Below, piece by piece: positions 57,894 to 64,000 of a stretch of 64,000 nt of DNA. Position numbers and translations under genes: made by a program. The number at the start of each line of letters is the position of its first letter. The first letter of the stretch is position 1. The stretch is from Nematostella vectensis (Eukaryota > Cnidaria > Anthozoa > Actiniaria > Edwardsiidae): the NCBI RefSeq assembly GCF_932526225.1, contig NC_064044.1, forward strand, positions 4,581,747 through 4,645,746. The letters run 5' to 3'. The notes below the pieces were generated by a model. That model made no database searches. It was not told where the DNA came from and saw only the letters and a list, made by a program, of their open reading frames with translations.

Positions 57894-58138
57894 ACCTTAA
57901 TCACACCATTCACGTCTTGGTAACTCTGCCACTGATCTCCCCTCAGACTGTACTCCACACTGTACATGTGTCTTACCTTAATCACACCATTTCCGTCTTG
58001 GTAACTCTGCCACTGATCTCCCGTCAGACTATACTTCACACTGTACATGTGTCTTACCTTAATCACACCATTTCCGTCTGGGTAACTCTGCCACTGATCT
58101 CCCGTCAGACTATACTTCACACTGTACATGTGTCTTAC
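57894..58138 (-). repeat. 81-bp tandem array of exon 3 end plus 5' splice site (copy F)
   Basis: Four successive exon ends, the first three followed by GTAAGACACATGTACAG and the last by GTAAGT, as in copy D but with fewer units. Confidence 0.9.
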
Positions 58139-58680
58139 CTTAATCACACCATTTCCGTCTGGGTAACTTTGCCATTGATCTCCCGTGAGACTGTATTCAA
58201 CGGTGTACTCAGTCACCCACTGGATATAACTTGATCCTTTCGGACGCCCCTGCGTTGCAACATGGGTAACCCATGTGACTCGGCCCAGGTCCACCTGCAG
58301 GTACTCGCCTTTTTGATTAATCTTGGCTGCCCATGACCCCCAGCGTTTGCCACTAACTGCTTGGTTATTCAGACGTCCATAATAAGGGCTGTAGTTTGCA
58401 TGATTTTGTGACGAAGCCGTGATACTCGAGTCAGGAATGCTGCCATCTTCCATTCCCAGAGGGTGCTGCTTCTTAGCGCAACCTGACAAGTTTCAAGGAG
58501 TGGCAAACCGCTGTTATTGTTCTAACTATACTTATATACACACCAACAGTAAGTACGTCAACACTGAATGTGTCGGTTGATATTGACACTTCCTCGCAAA
58601 CGTGTTTCTGTCATGTTTTATTGGGCAGGGTCTATGCAGTATACACTTGTTGTCTTTTAAGTCCTTACGATCCATCTATT

Positions 58681-58870
58681 TTATAGACAAATTCGTCGTT
58701 GCGCGACCTCGGTGAATCCAAAATCCTCTCTTTTGGGAATAGCGCGTAGTGAGACACAAGGGGGCGGTTTGTCTGGTTGATTGTTTGGTTTGATTGACTA
58801 CGGGCTATTCCCAAACGAAGTAAATAATTTTGGAATATGGCAGTTCGCGCAACAACGAATTCGGCTATAA
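58681..58870. mobile_element. 190-bp foldback MITE
   Basis: Ends TTATAGACAAATTCGTCGTT and the inverse of TTATAGCCGAATTCGTTGTT, with the match continuing through GCGCGA and TTTGGGAATAGC, so the two halves pair over about 60 bp each. No coding capacity. Confidence 0.75.
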
Positions 58871-59618
58871 GACGCCCTTTTCACTTCCTTTTCTGGAAGC
58901 CCAAATATGGCGGCCTAAATGGATTATGACGTCATCATTCAAGTCTCTCGGCTTTTACCGCAGGGAAGATATATTTTTCGCTTTATCCCATTGACTTCTG
59001 GCTATTTTTGAGCTGAATTTACAAAAGACATTGTGGTCAAGCATATAACGACGACAAAAAGACGAATACTCTGCCGGTTTTCTCGGCAATGGAAAATCGT
59101 GTAGCGCTGAGGTTTGAGCTGGTTGGACTCCAACTATCTGTGAGGATGTCGCCGAGTGTGTTTTTCAGGACGGAACGTGAGGTATCTACAAAATTACTCG
59201 ACTACCTCACTTCGTTCTGGTAAAAGTTCAAATTGTGAATCTTGAGTTTTGAAAGAGGCGCTTAGTAGCTCTTTCAATTGAAATGGCATTAAAATCGGCC
59301 TCGAGAGCAATAAATGCGTCCATTGTTGTCGAAAAAAGTAAAAAAAAATTCCATCAAAACATCATTTTTTGGCGTATTTTTAAACTTTTTCAATATTTCT
59401 CATGGACTCGCACTTTTTCATTTTCGATCAGCATCTTTCTCCACGCGGTAACAAACGTGCCGAGGATGACTGGAACGAGGGGTTTACGTCATATCAGGAA
59501 CGGAAGTGACTCGCACATTTTCAAAACAGCGTTCATGCGACTTCTACAAGACCATAGCGAAACCAGTGCGATTTATTACAGATTTTTTACGTAGAAAAAA
59601 GGTTTTTGATCGACGAAA
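58871..59618. other. Intergenic, upstream of the THAP exon, no gene seen
   Basis: An ORF at 59283-59594 has no recognisable features. The stretch is the likely promoter and 5' UTR of the THAP gene. Confidence 0.4.
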
Positions 59619-59981
59619 ATGCCCAATCGGTGCATTGTATTCGGTTGTGGCAATGTACCGTCGCAAAAAGAAGGGATATCCCTGCATCTGATACCATTTT
59701 ATGGTGACGACCGACCCGAGGCAAAGAGTCGTAGAAGGCGCTGCATCGATTTCGTGAATTCTAAAAGACAGGCAAAGTGGAATCGAGTATGGAAGCCAGG
59801 TACAACTGCATCGATCTGCTCAAAGCACTTTTTGCCGAACGATTGTCCAAACGTGTATGCTGGTGAGGTGAGGAAAAAGCGGCTGAAAGTAGACGATTTC
59901 GGCGTGTTTGTTTGGCCGACCGTGCATATGAGAAGGGCAGATGAGGAGAAAGCTCCCCCAACAAAACGCACCAAAAGAATG
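59619..59981 (+). CDS. THAP-domain exon
   Basis: ATG at 59619 opens a 121-codon exon that begins MPNRCIVFGCGN and shows the C2CH pattern of a THAP finger: Cys5, Cys10, Cys67 and His70 (ICSKHF), with WKPG before the second pair and KKRLK after. It ends AATG|GTGAGT, a good donor, in phase 0. THAP domains bind DNA and are found in transcription factors and in P-element transposases; no further THAP or transposase exon was recognised downstream. The next plus-strand exons encode a P2X7-tail-like domain, which may be a separate gene with its own start. Confidence 0.82.
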
Positions 59982-60039
59982 GTGAGTTGATATCTATATT
60001 TACAAATTTATATCTATATTATATCTATATTATTATATC

Positions 60040-60152
60040 TATATTATATTATATATTATATTATTATTATTATATATTATCATTATATTATTATTATTAT
60101 TATTATATTATGTTATTATTATTATATTATTATTATTATATTATTATTATTA

Positions 60153-60251
<99 letters not shown>

Positions 60252-60255
60252 CGTA
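60040..60255. repeat. (ATT)n microsatellite
   Basis: About 210 bp of TTA/ATT triplets in the intron after the THAP exon, purest from 60150 to 60252. Confidence 0.95.
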
Positions 60256-60680
60256 GGGGTTAGGGAATTGAAGTTGGGAAATAAAGCTGACTCCGCTTTT
60301 AGGCAGTGCCTAAATCTATATATCTACGGTAAACATAGGGCGAGAAATAAGATTATGAGATTATTGAAAAATAAAAAAAACAACTTGTATACAAGACGTG
60401 TGTAGTCTAGTGTTGTGTTTATGTTTACTTTTTGCATGTTCTCTTAAAGTGGCTCTTTCACTTCTATAGACACCTGAATAGCCTTAAAATATAATTATTG
60501 ATCTCATATCCATCGAAAAAATCACTGAAACCCATCAAAATATCTTTTTTTGGTGATTTTTCAAAATTCCCGCTTCTTTACACTTTTTTGCTACACCCTA
60601 TTCGCTGTCCGACAGCATGTAAATCGGCTCAATACAATTAGCCAATCATAGCGAGGTAAAAACAATTGGCTTTCCATCCA

Positions 60681-60698
60681 CTTCCGGTTGTGACGTCA
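60681..60698 (+). promoter_or_regulatory. ETS-like and CRE-like sites upstream of the P2X7-tail-like ORF
   Basis: CTTCCGGT (ETS-type) at 60681 and the CRE palindrome TGACGTCA at 60691-60698 lie 120-140 bp upstream of the ATG at 60821. Motif matches only. Confidence 0.35.
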
Positions 60699-60820
60699 AA
60701 ACAGGAACCCAAAATCTCACACTTCCAAGTAGTTCTTAGTTACTAGCAGTACGGATAGCTTTGAGCTAGAGAAAAATAAGATACGATCTCCTTAAAAACG
60801 TGCTATTTTTATCGCAAACG

Positions 60821-62008
60821 ATGTTAACTGATGATGATTCGTCCACTGCATCATCATCTGCTTATAAACCGAGTTCCAATCAGATACGCATGAGTTTGAG
60901 CCGGGCGCTGGACCTTCGAATCAGATAGAAAGTGACTCGGAATCGGAAGAGAACGGATACGCTGGTGAGCCATTAGCCGATCCAGAATGGCTGCTCACCT
61001 ACAAAACTGAACAGGAACAAAAGAGAGAGATGGAAGAAGATCTCAATAAACGACTCACAAAAGCACGAGATGGCGAATGGTACGAACTACTCGGTAGTTG
61101 GAATCTCATACTTCGTTGCCTTTGACCAGTTAGGTCGATGAGTTGTGATACCAATACTGACCTATCTTTTTTCACTAGGTGTAAATACGAAAATTGTAAC
61201 ACGGAATTCGTAAGAAATATTAACGAATGTTATTGCTGTACCGAGTTTGAAGGCTGCGTGGAAACACTGCAGAGCGATCTTGTTGTACAAGATTTAGAAC
61301 CATGCACTTAACTAAAGTGCGTAACCGAACACCCAGGATTTGCTCCGGTGTGCCTAGAGAAATGGAGCCTGAGAATAGCAGCAAAAAAGTTGCGCCGAAG
61401 AGATAAGGAAACATACAAGCAGACCGGGACAGAAGAAAGGTATGTATTCCTTTTAGAAGCGCAATTATTATTCACTGGCTACTTGGCGCGTTTTGCTTTT
61501 CCTTCTAATTTGTTCTTTGTTATGATATGGCATTGATAAACCAAGTTCTGATCCGCGCAAACACCAAAATCATTCCTTTTGTAAAAATAATAATTTCTAT
61601 TCATATCTAATTTCTTTAAGACACAAAATTTATTCTACTCTTGATGCTTTTGCTGGAACTAAAAAGCCCATTACTAGCTTTCATGTTAGAGTTCGTGATT
61701 AGGGTACACATGGCGCCAGCTCTGTAATATCATGTTCTTGTTGCATAAATCAAATAGATAAATCATGTTCAATTAGATCTCGTCTTGTATGTGATTTTCC
61801 CTTGAAATCTATTCCACCTGTAACCGCTGTTCGCTTTTATTACAGACTGCTCAGGGCTTTAGCCTACAGGGAGTTTACTAGGCTAATTTATGGAATCATG
61901 GGAAGGAAAAGAATTCCACTACCTGCATGTGCATACCATGCCATACGCCGGACATTTCCAATGGCTGAAGATGATGACGGTGCTGGTTTTGAACTAAGAG
62001 ATGATTAA
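60821..62008 (+). pseudogene. P2X7 C-terminal-tail-like gene, three exons, disrupted
   Basis: Exon 1 60821-61079 starts MLTDDDSSTASSS, then shifts frame near 60870 (the frame that continues reads EFEPGAGPSNQIESDSESEE and ends DGEW). It ends AATG|GTACGA and joins to exon 2, 61179-61439 (acceptor CACTAG), recreating WC: CKYENC, ECYCCTEFEGC, then TAA at 61309-61311, then CVTEHPGFAPVCLEKWSL. Exon 3, 61846-62008, reads LAYREFTRLIYGIMG and IRRTFPM and stops. The Cys pattern and the final YREFTR..IRRTFP part match the cytoplasmic tail domain of P2X7, which occurs as a free-standing domain in many cnidarian genes. One frameshift and one stop make this copy non-functional unless the assembly is in error. 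Confidence 0.72.
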
Positions 62009-62039
62009 TTCCCATTTATTTTCGTTGTTCATTGATTTG

Positions 62040-62290
62040 GATATTGGAATTATTTCCATGTGTATGTTTTATTTATTATTGGTGCTTTCAGTAAAAGAAA
62101 CTCTCCCACATTGTTATCGATCCAAGTACAAATCGTTATAAGGTGGTAGGCAAAGACAATGCTTTTTCTTTACATCAATTTCAGCTGCCAGTTATTTATT
62201 TATTTTTAAGTGCAAATAACTAAACAATGAATTCTATTTCTATTTCCTTACATATGTTTAAAAAATTTAACCCCAGATTAATTATAATAA
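62040..62290. other. AT-rich stretch, nothing recognised
   Basis: 3' flank of the P2X7-tail-like gene. No polyadenylation or transposon signal was singled out. Confidence 0.4.
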
Positions 62291-62565
62291 ATTGAATTTT
62301 TATAGCTGACAGTCTACAACACATTTCACAGAATGTAGAGTGGTTGTCATTAATCCATGAATCAAGTGTACATACGATATTTACTTGTATAAGCACTGCA
62401 GCACTCTTATTATTTTCTGCCTTATAATGAGCAAAGCCTCTATCTATCTCTAAATCTATTTTTGATTTCTTGGACAGGTGGAGATATTCTTGTGACCTTT
62501 CATAGGAAAATGGCAAGTGGTGCACTGTCTCTCTTTGCTTCTTACAGCTGCTACTTGTCTTGGGG
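62290..62565 (-). CDS. Possible exon of unknown family
   Basis: After a pyrimidine-rich TTTCTTTAG acceptor (minus strand, about 62570) the frame stays open through SSCKKQRETVHHLPFSYERS, DRGFAHYKAENNKSAAVLIQ and CEMCCRLSAIK to about 62290. Composition is protein-like and unlike the AT-rich flanks, but I do not recognise the family and no partner exon was found. It could be part of a mobile-element protein. Confidence 0.3.
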
Positions 62566-62726
62566 GTTCTAAAGAAACTATAAAAGTGAAAGACTGGAAT
62601 TAGTTAAATATTTTTTACCCAACCTCATGCATAAATGTTTAACTTGCCAAAGACACATGGCTAAGATATGGCTATATGGCTTGTCTATACACATATGCTT
62701 TTGAGTTCAATCATAATTCTGTACTG

Positions 62727-62870
62727 CTAACCAGTAGAGTAGAAAGAGAGATGCACGGTTTGCTCACCGGCTTCCGGGACGGCTTGCGTCGGGCAGTCCA
62801 ACGTCTCGACGGCCGGGAGGTCGGCGGCGCCCCCCTCGAGAAGACTCTCAAAGTATTCGTCGCTCATCAT
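62727..62870 (-). CDS. Small ORF overlapping the ATPase stop, unknown
   Basis: Begins ATGATGAGC at 62870, overlapping the ATPase stop TGA (62869-62867) as ATGA. It reads MMSDEYFESLLEGG and runs 47 residues; its last ~10 residues lie in AT-rich flanking sequence, so it is probably truncated at the element boundary. No family recognised. Confidence 0.4.
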   Translation of the reverse strand: MMSDEYFESLLEGGAADLPAVETLDCPTQAVPEAGEQTVHLSFYSTG

Positions 62871-63469
62871 CGTTCGACTAGGGCGATGGTATAAGGGTGA
62901 CGCAAGCAAAACTCTAACTTCGAGAACTTTTTCGTCTTGAGGGCCTTCATGTACTCTTTCATCTTCTCCTCTGAAAGCTCCGCGCCGTAGTCATGCAGGA
63001 TAGCTTTCATGTCCGCCTTGCTCGGGGTATAGAAGACCACCAGGGCCGCGATGTTCTCGCGGAACGGCTTCGTGATGCTGGTGAGCTGCTGCGTGATCAC
63101 CCACACGCTAATACCCACGTGGCGCGCGCTGAACGCCAAGTTGACGAGCTGGTCAGAGCGCCTCTTCACGTCTTTCGAGGCCGCACAGTCGTCGAGTATG
63201 ATTAGCGTATTAGTGCCTTCGAAGAGAGCGGAGACAAACCTCAGCAGTATGTCGATCTGACCCGCCTCAGGTACGATGACAAACAGACGATTGTCGCCCT
63301 CGCCGAAGCCGTCGTATGTTTTGTTGTAGACAAAGGTGGGGCACATGAGTACGATGTAGTCAAACTTGCCCCGGAAAGGGCCGCACAGTCGGTCCACTAC
63401 GAATTGGGTCTTCCCGCATGACGTCCGGCCCACGATGAGAGCGTTAAATGGGACGTTTTTCGGGTCCAT
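62867..63469 (-). CDS. FtsK/HerA-type packaging ATPase of a Polinton-like element
   Basis: A 200-codon ORF with Walker A GRTSCGKT at residues 14-21 and Walker B LIILDD at 89-94, followed by a sensor-like ITQQ near residue 127. Size and order match the A32-like ATPase that drives genome packaging in Polintons, adintoviruses and related double-jelly-roll viruses. The ORF has no internal stop. Its neighbour upstream is a capsid-like ORF, as in these elements. Start chosen at the first ATG, 19 nt after the upstream stop. Whether it is expressed is unknown. Confidence 0.88.
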   Translation of the reverse strand: MDPKNVPFNALIVGRTSCGKTQFVVDRLCGPFRGKFDYIVLMCPTFVYNKTYDGFGEGDNRLFVIVPEAGQIDILLRFVSALFEGTNTLIILDDCAASKDVKRRSDQLVNLAFSARHVGISVWVITQQLTSITKPFRENIAALVVFYTPSKADMKAILHDYGAELSEEKMKEYMKALKTKKFSKLEFCLRHPYTIALVER

Positions 63470-63488
63470 ACCGCTCCGGCGTATGTGC

Positions 63489-64000
63489 TCAGTATTGTAT
63501 GGACTCTAGCTGTCCGTTCATAAGGTTCATCGGGGCGTCGACCACTACAAACACGTGACAGTTTACGCTACCCGAGCCGCCTGCCGTGCGTTTTATCTCG
63601 AGGTGCACACCGTCGCGGGTATTGACCAATCGGAGACCACCCCCATGGATGGCGCTGTCGTCCGTCGTTCGAAGGTCGATCCACAGAGCAAATTTGTTAT
63701 CGCCATAGAACGACTCGGGGCCGATTGCCGGGGCGGCGGGCGCTCCGCTGTGCCCCCCCGGGGAGGGGCGGACGAACCGCCTTTTCGCCTCCCTCCAGAA
63801 ATCCGTGGGGCGCAGGCCCTGGCTGAAGACTTTGTTTGGCGTGCCGTCGATTGTAACGCGAACGCTCTTGATGTCGGGGTACACGAACTTCTCAGAGTCG
63901 CGAGTCCCTGCCGTTTATGGCTCCACGAAGAGGAGCAGCAGACCACTCATAGACCTTCGCGGCAGGTTGACACTCTCGTTGATTATGCTGTCCGTCCCTT
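63489..64000 (-). pseudogene. Capsid-like ORF of the Polinton-like element, frame-shifted and cut by the edge
   Basis: The open part (63884-63489) reads from YPDIKSVRVTIDG to a stop after ESIQY, with DLRTTDDSAIHGGGLRLVN in the middle. Position just upstream of the ATPase and the beta-rich character suggest the C-terminal part of a jelly-roll capsid protein; whether major or minor is not decided. Upstream of 63884 the coding signal moves to another frame at about 63905, where GACTC is repeated around GACTCGCGACTC, and again near 63940. The gene is therefore broken in at least one place, or the assembly has indels here. Confidence 0.6.

Larger units (their letters stand above)
56671..58482 (-). 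pseudogene. Gene copy F: discoidin exons only, with an 81-bp donor array
   Basis: Exon 3 58482-58139 (344 bp; YPLG replaced by HPLG, IQWVTEYTVEYSLTGDQW) and exon 4 56814-56671 remain. About 350 bp including exon 2 are deleted near 58580 (homology jumps from GTCGGTTGATATT to the far side of exon 2), and exon 1 is absent. The exon end is repeated in an 81-bp array of four. Intron 3 contains the 901-bp inverted-end element. Without exons 1 and 2 there is no start codon or signal peptide. Confidence 0.82.
62727..64000 (-). mobile_element. Polinton/Maverick (adintovirus)-type fragment, cut by the window
   Basis: GC content rises sharply at about 62750. Three minus-strand ORFs are tightly packed (19 nt between the capsid-like ORF and the ATPase; four bases shared between the ATPase and the last small ORF), which is virus-like and unlike the intron-rich host genes. 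No terminal inverted repeat, integrase or polymerase lies inside the window; the left end at about 62750 is probably a truncation. Confidence 0.8.

Noticed and set aside
59987..60256. ORF of 89 codons ending in poly-Leu
   Set aside because: Product of the (ATT)n microsatellite after the THAP exon donor.

Overview
The window looks like animal nuclear DNA, most likely from a cnidarian of the anthozoan (sea anemone or coral) type. Genes are split by spliceosomal introns. The recognisable domains are WAP, follistatin/Kazal, PAN/Apple, F5/8C (discoidin), THAP and a P2X7-tail-like domain. The mobile elements are non-LTR retrotransposons, Penelope-like elements (PLEs), DIRS-like tyrosine-recombinase fragments, TTAA-type MITEs and a Polinton/Maverick-type virus-like fragment. 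The assignment rests on this domain and repeat mix; no rRNA or mitochondrial marker is present.

Layout. (1) 1-5,789, minus strand: a secreted protease-inhibitor-like gene with six visible exons (signal peptide, WAP, two 39-nt Pro/Thr linker exons, WAP, follistatin-EGF/Kazal), running off the left edge. Intron 1 holds a 30-bp minisatellite. Intron 2 holds about 30 tandem 66-bp copies of the end of the WAP exon together with its 5' splice site. (2) 5.8-9.8 kb: no gene seen, several short tandem repeats and a MITE. (3) 9.8-13.5 kb: a decayed LINE split by a 780-bp inverted-repeat DNA element. (4) 13.7-16.0 kb: a 32-bp minisatellite with a 1,019-bp higher-order duplication. (5) 16-58.5 kb: six tandem copies (A-F), all on the minus strand, of a secreted PAN + discoidin gene (exon phases agree; about 308 aa). 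They sit in recent segmental duplications (about 6.88 kb from B to C, about 16.2 kb from C-D to E-F). By my reading only copy B is uninterrupted: A has a 4-kb LINE in exon 3, C lacks exon 1, C and D share a nonsense codon in exon 2, E has a nonsense codon in exon 3, and F lacks exons 1 and 2. PLE and DIRS fragments and short blocks of the 32-bp minisatellite lie between the units. A 4.1-4.3 kb block with an inverted-repeat element occurs twice (36.2 and 52.5 kb). (6) 58.6-62.6 kb: a foldback MITE, a THAP exon and a broken P2X7-tail-like gene on the plus strand. (7) 62.7-64.0 kb, minus strand: a GC-rich Polinton/adintovirus-like fragment with an intact packaging ATPase and a disrupted capsid-like ORF.

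The most unusual pattern is that tandem repeats have grown from the 3' end of an exon, at or across its 5' splice site, in two unrelated genes (66-bp WAP array; 81-bp discoidin arrays in copies D and F; a smaller 12-bp case in the PAN exon). These arrays line up many candidate splice donors. The PLE fragments also carry textbook type I hammerhead ribozymes (three copies). All calls come from reading the sequence; no database search or RNA data were used.
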